Assembly (NCBI GenBank): GCA_035316025.1
Contig: DATFXL010000129.1
Location: forward strand, 1-21,232
Direction of reading: 5' to 3'
Origin: JALZAA01 sp035316025
Lineage (GTDB): Bacteria; Actinomycetota; Acidimicrobiia; IMCC26256; JACDBD01
DNA length: 21,232 nucleotides
This document shows positions 1 to 7,129 of the stretch, piece after piece; position 1 is the first letter of the stretch; the number at the start of each line of letters is the position of its first letter. The notes beneath the pieces were generated by a model. That model was not told where the DNA came from. It ran no database searches and saw only the letters and a list, made by a program, of their open reading frames with translations. Both the position numbers and the translations under genes were made by a program.

Positions 1-1305
1 GTCGAGGACCGATTCCAGCTCGCCTTCGTCGCTCACCTGCGCCAGCCCGCGCTCCTCGACGACCGCCTTGGGCCGCTTCGGCTCCCGGAGGCACTCGCCG
101 AGCACGTCCTTGGCCAGATTGCGCGACAACGTGCCGTCGGCGACGAGGCCGACGAGCTCGGCGAGCCCGTCCGGCGCCAGCGGGAGCGCACCCGACGCGA
201 GGCCGGTCTCGTGCAGGTAGCCGAGCACCTCCCCCGTGCACCAGTTGACGACGTCCTTCGGTGTCCCGCCCGAAAGCGCCACCACCGCCGCCTCTGCGTA
301 CTCGGCCAAGCCGGGCGTGCCGACGAGCACGCGGGCGTCGTGCTCGCCGATCCCCCACTCGGCGACGAGACGGGCCCGCAATGCCGCCGGCAGCTCCGGC
401 ATCGCCGACCGCACCCGGTCACGCATCGCGTCGTCGGGAGCCACGGGCACGAGGTCAGGCTCGGGGAAGTAGCGGTAGTCGTCCGCTTCCTCCTTCGTGC
501 GCATCGAGTACGTCGCTCCCCCCGCCTCGTCCCAGTGGCGCGTCTCTTGGACGACCCGTTCGCCGGCGTCGAGGAGCGCGCCCTGGCGCTCGATCTCGAA
601 CTCGAGGGCCCGGCCGAGCGAGCGGATCGAGTTCATGTTCTTGACCTCGACCTTCGTACCCAGCTCTGTCGCGCCCGCCGGGCGCAGCGACACGTTGGCG
701 TCGATGCGGAAGGCGCCTTCCTCCATCTTCACGTCCGAGACGCCGATTGTCTGGAGGATGGACCTCAGCTCGTTGACATAGGCGCGCGCCTGGTCGGCGC
801 TGCGCAGATCGGGGCGGCTCACGACCTCCATCAACGGAATGCCGGCCCGGTTGTAGTCGACGAGCGAGTGGTCAGCCTCGTGGATGCGCCCACCGCCACC
901 GACGTGGATGGTCTTCCCAGTGTCCTCTTCCATGTGCGCGCGCTCGATACCGATGCGCGTCCCGTCGACCTCGAGCGATCCGTCGACGCAGATCGGTTCG
1001 TCGTACTGGCTGATCTGGTAGTCCTTGGGCATGTCGGGATAGAAGTAGTTCTTCCGGTGGAAGAGCGAACGCTCCGGCACGGTGCACTCCAGCGCCTCCC
1101 CGACCCGCAGCGCGAACTCCACCGCCCGCTCGCCGAGCACCGGCAAAGAACCGGGCAGGCCTAGGCAGACCGGGCACACGTTCGTGTTCGGCTCGGCGCC
1201 GAACTCGTTCTTGCACGAGCAGAACAGCTTCGTCGCCGTGGCCAGCTCGACGTGCACCTCGAGGCCGATCACGGCCTCCCGCGTCGTGGACGTCGTCGCT
1301 GTCAT
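1..1305 (-). CDS. gatB: Asp/Glu-tRNA amidotransferase subunit B (3' end cut by window)
   Basis: GatB is the kinase/tRNA-binding subunit of the GatCAB amidotransferase, which converts misacylated Glu-tRNA(Gln) and Asp-tRNA(Asn) to the amidated forms in the cytoplasm. The frame is open from an ATG at 1305 to the left edge, giving 435 codons of a usual 475-500. The N-terminus reads EAVIGLEVHVEL, the GatB signature. It is followed by zinc-type cysteines C29, C31, C44 and C47 and by the conserved HRKNYFYPDMPKDYQISQYD block. The visible C-terminal part is the YqeY-like tRNA-binding domain, ending in NLAKDVLGECL and then VEERGLAQVSDEGELESVLD. About 45-50 residues are therefore missing. A GGGAG lies 6 nt before the ATG and supports this start. 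Unlike gatC-gatA, gatB is separated from its partners by an oppositely oriented hydrolase gene, so it probably has its own promoter or depends on read-through antisense to that gene. Identification is certain. Confidence 0.97.
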   Translation of the reverse strand, partial: MTATTSTTREAVIGLEVHVELATATKLFCSCKNEFGAEPNTNVCPVCLGLPGSLPVLGERAVEFALRVGEALECTVPERSLFHRKNYFYPDMPKDYQISQYDEPICVDGSLEVDGTRIGIERAHMEEDTGKTIHVGGGGRIHEADHSLVDYNRAGIPLMEVVSRPDLRSADQARAYVNELRSILQTIGVSDVKMEEGAFRIDANVSLRPAGATELGTKVEVKNMNSIRSLGRALEFEIERQGALLDAGERVVQETRHWDEAGGATYSMRTKEEADDYRYFPEPDLVPVAPDDAMRDRVRSAMPELPAALRARLVAEWGIGEHDARVLVGTPGLAEYAEAAVVALSGGTPKDVVNWCTGEVLGYLHETGLASGALPLAPDGLAELVGLVADGTLSRNLAKDVLGECLREPKRPKAVVEERGLAQVSDEGELESVLD

Positions 1306-1319
1306 GCGAGACTCCCGCC

Positions 1320-2237
1320 GTGCCCGAACGACCCGACCCGAACGCGTTCACAGTCGAGCGCAGCGAGGTGCGCAACGGTGTCTCGCTGGCCTACGTGCAC
1401 GAAGGCGTGGGCGGCACTCCGATCCTGCTCATCCACGGCTACCCGGAGACGAAGCGCATCTGGTGGCGCAACATCGGACCACTCGCCGACGCCGGCTACG
1501 AGGTGATCGCGCCCGACCTGCGGGGCTACGGCGACTCCGACCTGGCGCCCGACGGGTTCTACGACGTGAGCGCTTACTCGCTCGACTTGTACGCACTGGT
1601 GCACGACGTGCTCGGCCACGACCGCTGCACGCTCGTCGGCGGCGACCTCGGCGGCGTGGTCCTGTACGACCTCGCGCTGCGTCATCCCGGCTTCGTCGAG
1701 CGCCTCTGCGTCTTCAACACTCTGGTGATCCTGCGCGACGAGCTCTTCGAGAGAGCTGGGATCCCGCCCGACGAGCGCGACACGCGGCCCGCGGCCGATT
1801 ACTTCCGCCGCCAGGGCATGGATCCCGAAGCCCTGCTCGCCGAGCTCGACACGCCCGCCCGCCGGCGCGCCTGGGTGGCAGACATGTACGGACATCGCCT
1901 CTGGGCCGCGCCCGGGCACTTCGGCCCCGACGACGTCGACTTCATGACTGCGCCCTTCGCCGACGCCGACCGGCTGCGCGCCAGCTGGGGAAGCTACGAG
2001 ACCGCCTACGGCAACCGCCCGATGGAGGACGTGCCGAAGCTGTTCGAGCCCTGCCCGGTGCCGGCGCTCGTCCTCTACGGCCCCGAGGACAAGGTCGTCC
2101 CGCCGTCGTTTCCCGACCGAGCGCGCGTCGCGTTCACCGAATGCGTCGGTCCGTTCGTCGTGCCCGACGCCGGCCACTTCCTGCAATGGGAGCAGGCGGA
2201 CGTGCTCAACCGGGCGCTCGTGCACTTCCGCGCCTGA
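1320..2237 (+). CDS. Alpha/beta-hydrolase, epoxide hydrolase / haloalkane dehalogenase-like
   Basis: This 305-residue alpha/beta-hydrolase has an Asp nucleophile. Visible motifs are the oxyanion HGYP at 39-42, the nucleophile elbow GGDLGG with D109, the charge-relay acid in GPEDKVV (D257) and the base in DAGHF (H286). An Asp rather than Ser nucleophile places it with epoxide hydrolases and haloacetate/haloalkane dehalogenases. The substrate cannot be read from the sequence. The GTG start at 1320 is 14 nt from the gatB start, and the TGA is 14 nt from the gatA stop, so the gene exactly fills the gap between gatA and gatB in the opposite orientation. No clear Shine-Dalgarno precedes the GTG. 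The 5' region carrying its promoter must overlap the beginning of gatB. Family call is strong; specific reaction unknown. Confidence 0.92.
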   Translation: MPERPDPNAFTVERSEVRNGVSLAYVHEGVGGTPILLIHGYPETKRIWWRNIGPLADAGYEVIAPDLRGYGDSDLAPDGFYDVSAYSLDLYALVHDVLGHDRCTLVGGDLGGVVLYDLALRHPGFVERLCVFNTLVILRDELFERAGIPPDERDTRPAADYFRRQGMDPEALLAELDTPARRRAWVADMYGHRLWAAPGHFGPDDVDFMTAPFADADRLRASWGSYETAYGNRPMEDVPKLFEPCPVPALVLYGPEDKVVPPSFPDRARVAFTECVGPFVVPDAGHFLQWEQADVLNRALVHFRA

Positions 2238-2251
2238 GGACCGCGCCCCGC

Positions 2252-3673
2252 TCACGGCGCCGCCACCTCGATCGTGCGCGCGACCCGGAACATCACCGGC
2301 TCCCCCAGCGCCGGTGCGAGGACCTGCACGCCGATCGGGAGGCCGTCGCCGTCGACGCCGAACGGCACGCTGGCGGCCGGGTGACCGGCCAGGCTCGTCG
2401 GCACCGTGCACACGTCCGACAGGTACATCGACAACGGGTCGGCCGTCTTCGCGCCGAGCTCGAACGCGGTTGTCGGCGAGGTCGGCCCGAGCAGCACGTC
2501 GAACCGGTCGTAGGCGCGGGCGAAGTCGCGGATGATGAGTGTGCGGACACGCTGCGCCTGGCCGTAATAGGCGTCGTAGTAACCGGCAGACAGCGCGTAC
2601 GTCCCGAGCATGACGCGGCGCTTCACCTCGGGCCCAAAACCGGCGTCCCGGGTGCGCGCGTTCATCGTGGCGGTGTCGGGGCCGTCCACGCGCAGCCCAT
2701 ACCGGACGCCGTCGTAACGCGCGAGGTTGCTCGACGCCTCGGCCGGCGCGATCAGGTAGTAGGCCGACAACCCGTACGCGGCGCTCGGTACCGATACGCG
2801 CTCGACGGTGGCGCCCTCCTTTTCGAGCGCGAGCGCGGCCTGCTCGACCGCCGCCGCCACGTCGGGCTGCACGCCTTCGGCGTCCGCAAGCTCCTCGACG
2901 ATGCCGACGCGCAGCCCGTCGACGCCGGCGTCGAGGGTCTCGCGCAGGCCCGGCGCGGGCTCCGGGATCGAGGTGGAGTCGAGCGGATCGTGCCCGGCGA
3001 TCACCTCGAGCAGCAGGGCGGCGTCGTTGACCGACTCACTGAGCGGCCCGATCTGGTCGAGCGAGCTCGCGAACGCGATGAGGCCGTAGCGCGAGACGAG
3101 CCCGTACGTCGGCTTGATGCCGACCACGCCGCTCAACGCGGCGGGCTGGCGGATCGAGCCGCCGGTGTCGGAGCCGAGCCCGACCGCCGCGAAGCCGGCG
3201 GCGACGGCGGCCGCCGACCCGCCGCTCGAACCACCGGGCACCCGGTCGAGATTGCGGGGATTGCGGGTGGGGCCGAAGGCCGAGTTCTCGGTGGACGAGC
3301 CCATCGCGAACTCGTCGAGGTTCGTCTTCCCAATCGGGATGCCGCCGGCGGCGACCACACGCTCGACGACCGTGGCCGAGTACGGGGGGCGCCACCCTTC
3401 GAGGATCTTCGACGAACACGTTGTCGGCACGCCGCGCGTGCACATGTTGTCCTTCAGCGCCACCGGTACCCCCGCCAGCGGCCCGGGATCGTCGCCGCGC
3501 GCCACGGCCGCGTCGACGGCGGCGGCGGCATCCCGCGCCTCGACGGCGAGCACATGATTGAACGAGTGGAGCTCCGACTCGCGGGCGTCTATCTCCGCCA
3601 GGTACTCCTCGACCACATCCTGCGCCAACCGCTCACCCTCGCGGACGACGGACGCGATGTCGTGCGCACTCAT
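2252..3673 (-). CDS. gatA: Asp/Glu-tRNA amidotransferase subunit A
   Basis: GatA is the glutaminase/amidase subunit of GatCAB. It releases ammonia from glutamine and supplies it to GatB. The protein has 473 residues, normal for the family. The amidase-signature catalytic triad is complete: Lys74 in GVPVALKDN, the cis-Ser149 in GGSSGGSA and the nucleophile Ser173 in GSDTGGSIRQP, with the spacings (75 and 24) expected for GatA. The tail LPIGVQVLAP...EPVMFRVARTIE is also typical. The ATG at 3673 is preceded by GGGGGA. It lies 21 nt downstream of gatC, so the two form an operon. The 3' end converges on the alpha/beta-hydrolase gene with 14 nt between stops and no recognisable terminator. Confidence 0.97.
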   Translation of the reverse strand: MSAHDIASVVREGERLAQDVVEEYLAEIDARESELHSFNHVLAVEARDAAAAVDAAVARGDDPGPLAGVPVALKDNMCTRGVPTTCSSKILEGWRPPYSATVVERVVAAGGIPIGKTNLDEFAMGSSTENSAFGPTRNPRNLDRVPGGSSGGSAAAVAAGFAAVGLGSDTGGSIRQPAALSGVVGIKPTYGLVSRYGLIAFASSLDQIGPLSESVNDAALLLEVIAGHDPLDSTSIPEPAPGLRETLDAGVDGLRVGIVEELADAEGVQPDVAAAVEQAALALEKEGATVERVSVPSAAYGLSAYYLIAPAEASSNLARYDGVRYGLRVDGPDTATMNARTRDAGFGPEVKRRVMLGTYALSAGYYDAYYGQAQRVRTLIIRDFARAYDRFDVLLGPTSPTTAFELGAKTADPLSMYLSDVCTVPTSLAGHPAASVPFGVDGDGLPIGVQVLAPALGEPVMFRVARTIEVAAP

Positions 3674-3694
3674 TTCATTCCCCCGTGGCCGTCG

Positions 3695-4006
3695 TCACGG
3701 AGCGTCACTCAGAATGCGGGGGACACGGAACTGGCCGTGCTCGGTGGCCGGCGCCTGGGCCAGCACCTCGTCACGATCCAGCGCAGGACCCGGATCGTCC
3801 GGTCGGAACACGTTCACGAGCGGCAATGGATGTGCCGTCGGCGGCACGTCGGCGGTATCGAGGGACGACACGGCGGCCGCGTACTCGACGATGGCCGCGA
3901 GCTCCCCGGTGAGCCGCTGGATCTCCTCGTCGGTGAGGGCGAGGCGGGCGAGCATCGCCACGTGCTCGACGTCGCTCCGGCTGATACGCGCGCTCTCTGC
4001 CGCCAC
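3695..4006 (-). CDS. gatC: Asp/Glu-tRNA amidotransferase subunit C
   Basis: GatC is the small belt-like subunit that stabilises the GatA-GatB interface. The product has 103 residues, a usual length. It carries the family core ISRSDVEHVAMLARLALTDEEI near the N-terminus, the central helix with LTGELAAIVEY, a NVFRPDD segment and the closing FRVPRIL that marks GatC C-termini. The start is a GTG at 4006 with no convincing Shine-Dalgarno. A TAGACT hexamer lies 7 nt upstream and may be the -10 box of a leaderless transcript. The crotonase gene ends 32 nt upstream on the same strand, so read-through from that unit is also possible. It is immediately followed by gatA. Confidence 0.95.
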   Translation of the reverse strand: MAAESARISRSDVEHVAMLARLALTDEEIQRLTGELAAIVEYAAAVSSLDTADVPPTAHPLPLVNVFRPDDPGPALDRDEVLAQAPATEHGQFRVPRILSDAP

Positions 4007-4013
4007 GCGCCGG

Positions 4014-4019
4014 AGTCTA
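4014..4019 (-). promoter_or_regulatory. Possible -10 box for gatC (leaderless)
   Basis: TAGACT on the minus strand, 7 nt before the gatC GTG. That spacing would place the transcription start at or next to the start codon. No Shine-Dalgarno or consensus -35 is visible. This is inference from position and from the same arrangement elsewhere in the window. Confidence 0.35.
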
Positions 4020-4038
4020 CGGACCGGTCGGCGCGGGG

Positions 4039-4896
4039 CTAGCGGCCTTTGGAACGGGGTCCGGACCCGTAGTCGCCGAACGGGTCGTCGCGCTCGCGCA
4101 CTGCGTCACGGAAGCCGATCTCCCCTGACCGGGCGACGAAGTCCAACCCCTCCTGCGTGTGTCGGGCGATGCCGTCGAACAAGGTGCCCAGGGTGCGGGT
4201 CGAGGCCATGCCCATGTTCTCGACGGTCTGGTTGCAGAGGAGCTTCAGCATCTGGAGCTGGTTCAGCGGAAGCTTCGCCATGCGCTCGGCCAGCCCATGT
4301 GCGTGGTCGTGCAGCCGCTCGTCGGGAACCACCTCGAGGATCAGCCCGATGCGGGCCGCCTCGGGCGCGGGGATCTCGTCGCCGGTCAGGAGGTAACGCT
4401 TCGCTCGCTCGAGGCCCATGCGGTACACCCACATCGCCGTCGTCGGCGTACCCCATACCCGCGCCGGCGGATAGCCGAAGACCGCGCTCTCGCCGGCGAG
4501 GATGAGGTCGGCACACAAGACCATGTCGGTGCCACCGGCGATGCACCAGCCCTGCACGGCGGCGACCGTCGGCTTCGACGCGTACCAGAGTTTCATGTAG
4601 GTCGCGACGAAGCGGGACATCATCTGGTAATCGGCGACGGAGTCCCACACCCAGGTCGGAGCGGTGCCTTCGGCCGCCTGGGCCCGGGTCGACCAGTCCA
4701 GCCCGTACCCGGCGCAGAACGCGGGGCCGTCGGCGCGCAGCAGGATCACGCGGACGTCGCGATCGGTGTCGGCGTCGTCGATCGCGGCGGCGAGCTCGTC
4801 ACGCAACGCGGGCGTGATGGTGTTGTACTCGTCGGGTCGGCTGAGAACGACCGAGCGAACGCCGGCGTCGGTCTCGGTGCGGACGGCGGGCGACAC
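4039..4896 (-). CDS. Crotonase (enoyl-CoA hydratase/isomerase family) with substituted catalytic glutamates
   Basis: The product is 285 residues from the GTG at 4896. Upstream codons in this frame overlap the ferredoxin gene and look non-coding, so the shorter start is chosen. The crotonase fold is clear: CAGYGLD (61-67) and AVQGWCIAGGTD (114-124) form the CoA-thioester oxyanion hole, and the LTGDEIPAPEAARIGLI block follows. Compared with classical enoyl-CoA hydratase, the two catalytic glutamates appear replaced: Asp124 sits where GGGCE has Glu144, and Pro144 (in GYPPA) sits where GQPE has Glu164. It may therefore not be a standard hydratase; an isomerase, hydrolase or other crotonase reaction is possible. 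It follows the ferredoxin gene by 14 nt and precedes gatC by 32 nt. It probably acts on an acyl-CoA in the cytoplasm. Confidence 0.88.
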   Translation of the reverse strand: MSPAVRTETDAGVRSVVLSRPDEYNTITPALRDELAAAIDDADTDRDVRVILLRADGPAFCAGYGLDWSTRAQAAEGTAPTWVWDSVADYQMMSRFVATYMKLWYASKPTVAAVQGWCIAGGTDMVLCADLILAGESAVFGYPPARVWGTPTTAMWVYRMGLERAKRYLLTGDEIPAPEAARIGLILEVVPDERLHDHAHGLAERMAKLPLNQLQMLKLLCNQTVENMGMASTRTLGTLFDGIARHTQEGLDFVARSGEIGFRDAVRERDDPFGDYGSGPRSKGR

Positions 4897-4910
4897 GCGG
4901 GCCGACCCGA

Positions 4911-5219
4911 TCAGGAGTAGGGGTCGGCGGGGCTCCCCGGGTGCTTCCACCAGTCGTCGGCGCTCGGCGTCCAGTCGGGGTCGGGGTAGATGCAGTCGAC
5001 CGGGCACGCAGGAATGCACTTCAGGCATCCGCTGCACAACTCGGGAAGGATGATCACGTCGATGCCGTGGTTGAAGATTGCACCGAACTGCTCGGGACAG
5101 TGCCGGAGGCACGCGTCGCAGTTGATGCACTCCGACATCTCGATCCGCAGGGGCGGGTTCTGCCACTTCGGGTTGCGATCGTGCGAGTCGATGCGCTCGT
5201 CGCGGGTCTTGGCCGGCAC
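4911..5219 (-). CDS. 2[4Fe-4S] ferredoxin
   Basis: A 102-residue ferredoxin with two complete cluster motifs: C31-x2-C34-x2-C37-x3-C41-P and C62-x2-C65-x2-C68-x3-C72-P, plus C76. A roughly 30-residue N-terminal extension and a Trp/Asp/Pro-rich tail (DWTPSADDWWKHPG) surround the core. It would carry electrons in the cytoplasm for a redox partner not identifiable here. The start taken is the GTG at 5219; an ATG at 5138 would remove the extension but leave both clusters. Directly upstream are a TAGGCT box (6 nt before GTG) and a TetR-like palindrome, so the gene is probably regulated together with the divergent SCP2 gene. The crotonase follows 14 nt downstream, suggesting a two-gene unit. Confidence 0.93.
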   Translation of the reverse strand: MPAKTRDERIDSHDRNPKWQNPPLRIEMSECINCDACLRHCPEQFGAIFNHGIDVIILPELCSGCLKCIPACPVDCIYPDPDWTPSADDWWKHPGSPADPYS

Positions 5220-5225
5220 GGAGCC

Positions 5226-5231
5226 AGCCTA
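5226..5231 (-). promoter_or_regulatory. Possible -10 box for the ferredoxin gene
   Basis: TAGGCT on the minus strand ends 6 nt before the ferredoxin GTG. A TTGACC at 5252-5257, one arm of the adjacent palindrome, lies about 20 nt further upstream and could be a loosely spaced -35. Inference only. Confidence 0.35.
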
Positions 5232-5241
5232 GACGGGCAAC

Positions 5242-5257
5242 TAGACCGCTTGGTCAA
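5242..5257. promoter_or_regulatory. TetR-type operator candidate between ferredoxin and SCP2 genes
   Basis: On the minus strand this reads TTGACCAAGCGGTCTA, an imperfect palindrome (GACC-N4-GGTC core). It closely matches the perfect site at 10249-10264. It sits 22 nt upstream of the ferredoxin start and 111 nt upstream of the divergent SCP2 start, so one regulator could control both. The TetR assignment is by analogy with actinobacterial lipid regulators; no regulator gene is present in the window. Confidence 0.5.
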
Positions 5258-5295
5258 GCAGCGTTACCATCCCGCGCCGGTTCGGGCGGCGGCGA

Positions 5296-5313
5296 CGGCG
5301 GGTTTGCCCGCCG
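5296..5313 (+). other. Hairpin in the 5' region of the SCP2 gene
   Basis: CGGCGGG-TTTG-CCCGCCG is a perfect 7-bp stem with a 4-nt loop, about 55 nt before the SCP2 start. No U-run follows, so it is not a canonical terminator. It may structure the leader or be a chance product of high GC. Confidence 0.3.
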
Positions 5314-5368
5314 GCGCCGCAAAGCCGGAGCTTGCGACGGCGACAAGAGCATCGCGTGAGGAGGATCG

Positions 5369-5776
5369 GTGGCCGAGCAATCGACGGCGAAGCACGAGTT
5401 CTTGTCCGACGACTGGTTCGACGTGGTCGGGAAGCTGGTCGAGGCGCACGGGGCGGACACGCCATCCCAGGCCAACGTCATGGTCAACCTCGTCGTCACC
5501 GACACGCCGTTCGGCGACGAACGCAAGATGCACATGGGCGCCCGCGACGGGAAGGGGGAATGGGGCATCGGTCACGCCTCCGACGCCGACGTCACCCTGA
5601 CCACCGACTACGTGACCGCCAAGCAGGTATTCGTCTCCGGCGATCCCAACGCGGGGATGCAGGCGTTCATGCAGGGCAAGGTGCGCGTCCAGGGCGACAT
5701 GGCCAAGCTCATGGCATCGCAGCAGGGCGGGGGCAACCCCAAGCTCACCGAGGCGATCCAGGCCGCCACCGCGTAG
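5369..5776 (+). CDS. SCP2 sterol-binding domain protein
   Basis: The 135-residue product consists of a single SCP2-like lipid-binding domain. The hallmark C-terminal half is visible: a DADVTLTTDYVTAKQVFVSGDP stretch, then MQAFMQGKVRVQGDMAKLMA, where the phrase GKVRVQGDMAKLM is typical of these proteins. Such proteins bind acyl or sterol ligands and are usually soluble. It starts with GTG at 5369, preceded by GAGGAG about 5 nt away. It is divergent from the ferredoxin-crotonase pair, with a TetR-like palindrome between them, and convergent with the cyclase fusion (9 nt between stops). The neighbourhood suggests a role in handling a hydrophobic acyl-CoA or sterol substrate, but the ligand is unknown. 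Confidence 0.88.
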   Translation: MAEQSTAKHEFLSDDWFDVVGKLVEAHGADTPSQANVMVNLVVTDTPFGDERKMHMGARDGKGEWGIGHASDADVTLTTDYVTAKQVFVSGDPNAGMQAFMQGKVRVQGDMAKLMASQQGGGNPKLTEAIQAATA

Positions 5777-5785
5777 CGGCGTGCG

Positions 5786-7120
5786 TCAGCCCTCGACCGC
5801 GTACAGCTCCCATTCACCCGGCACGCCCTTGAGGGTGTGCTCGCCGCGAGCGACGAAGACGAGCCCCGACCCGGCGACCAAATCGACGACGGTCCGAGAC
5901 ACCAGCACCTCCCCCTCGCGGGCGGCGGCGGCGACCCGGGCCGCCAGGTGCACGGCAATCCCGGCGACGTCCCCGTCGCTCAGCTCGACTTCACCCGTGT
6001 GCAAGCCGGCGCGGACCTCGAGCCCGATGGCCCGCACCGCGTCGCGGATCGCTGTCGCGCAACGAATGGCGCGGGCGGGCCCGGCGAACGTCGCCATGAA
6101 GCCGTCCCCCATGGTGTTCACCTCGCGGCCCTGGAAGCGATCGAGCTGACGCCGCACCACGGTGTCGTGCGAGTGGAGCAGCTCAAGCCACCGCTCGTCG
6201 CCGAGGTCGGCGGCGCGCTGCGTCGACCCGACGATGTCCGTGAACAACACGGTGGCGAGCACCCGCTCGACGAGCGGCTGCGGGCGCACGCCGGTGAGGA
6301 ACTCCTGGATCTCGTCGAGAACGACGTCGGCGTCGCCGGTGAAGAAGAGGTGGTCGGTACCCTCGAGCTCGACGAGCTTCGCTCCCGAGATGTGGCCGGC
6401 GAGGTAGCGACCCATCGCGATGTCGACCATGCGGTCGCCCCGCCGGTGGAGCACGAGGGTCGGCGCCTGGATGGCCGGAAGTACCTCGCGTATGTCCAGC
6501 TCGGGATACAAGGCGAAGATGTTGCGGACCATCCCGGGGCTCGCGGCGACGCGCTGGAGGCGCGCCCACCATTGCCGGAGCTCGGCGTCGTTCTGCCGGC
6601 TCGGCGCCCACGCACCGAGACCGACCCCTTCGCCCCAGCCCGCGGTGCTGATCTCGGCCAGCTTCCCCAGCTGCTGCGCGCTGACGCCGGACGGGTAATC
6701 GGGCGCCTCGAGCAGGCGGGCGAACGTCCCGTACAGGGCGAGCGCGTTGACGCGGTCCGGATGGGCGGCGGCCAGCAGCATCGCCATCGTGCCGCCCTCG
6801 GAGATGCCGAACACGTCGGCGCGCTCGGAGCCGGCGGCCTCCATCACCGCGCGCATGTCGTCCACGCATTCCTCGAGCGTCGGCGCGTGCGCCGCCGGGT
6901 CGGACAGGCCCGTCGCGCGCTTGTCGAACGTGATCACCCGGCGGAATGACGCCAACCGTGAGAAGAAGTGCGCGTCGAGGCGTTCCTCCCAGATGAGGTC
7001 GAGATGCGAGATGAACCCGGGCGCGACGAGGAGATCCGGTCCGTCACCGAACACCGTGTACGCGATGCTGAGGTCGCCGCTCTTGGCGTAATGGATGTCG
7101 CCCCGAGCCACGCCTGTCAT
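5786..7120 (-). CDS. Alpha/beta-hydrolase fused to class III adenylate/guanylate cyclase
   Basis: A 444-residue two-domain protein. Residues about 10-275 form an alpha/beta-hydrolase with nucleophile elbow FGISEGG (S107), acid in RRGDRMV (D229) and base in GTDHLFF (H257), so the triad is complete. Residues about 285-444 form a class III cyclase: metal-binding D295 (FTDIVGST) and D339 (MGDG), with D384 at the adenine-specifying Asp position and R395 retained. The usual Lys position is Asn (N335) and the transition-state Asn position is His (H391). The architecture matches mycobacterial Rv1900c, which I recall also departs from the canonical residues. No membrane segment is visible. It begins 9 nt after the MFS exporter stop, so it is co-transcribed with it. 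It probably makes cAMP, perhaps weakly, in response to something sensed by the hydrolase domain. Confidence 0.93.
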   Translation of the reverse strand: MTGVARGDIHYAKSGDLSIAYTVFGDGPDLLVAPGFISHLDLIWEERLDAHFFSRLASFRRVITFDKRATGLSDPAAHAPTLEECVDDMRAVMEAAGSERADVFGISEGGTMAMLLAAAHPDRVNALALYGTFARLLEAPDYPSGVSAQQLGKLAEISTAGWGEGVGLGAWAPSRQNDAELRQWWARLQRVAASPGMVRNIFALYPELDIREVLPAIQAPTLVLHRRGDRMVDIAMGRYLAGHISGAKLVELEGTDHLFFTGDADVVLDEIQEFLTGVRPQPLVERVLATVLFTDIVGSTQRAADLGDERWLELLHSHDTVVRRQLDRFQGREVNTMGDGFMATFAGPARAIRCATAIRDAVRAIGLEVRAGLHTGEVELSDGDVAGIAVHLAARVAAAAREGEVLVSRTVVDLVAGSGLVFVARGEHTLKGVPGEWELYAVEG

Positions 7121-7129
7121 CGTCGCGCG

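Noticed and set aside
1082..4042. 986-codon open frame on the plus strand across gatB, the hydrolase, gatA and gatC
   Set aside because: It is antisense to gatA, gatC and the gatB start and out of frame with the hydrolase. Its translation is Arg-rich low complexity, the usual shadow in very GC-rich DNA.
4897..5166. N-terminal extension of the crotonase frame
   Set aside because: The region overlaps the ferredoxin gene in another frame and is Arg/Pro-rich. The ferredoxin motifs are clear, so the GTG at 4896 is the better start.
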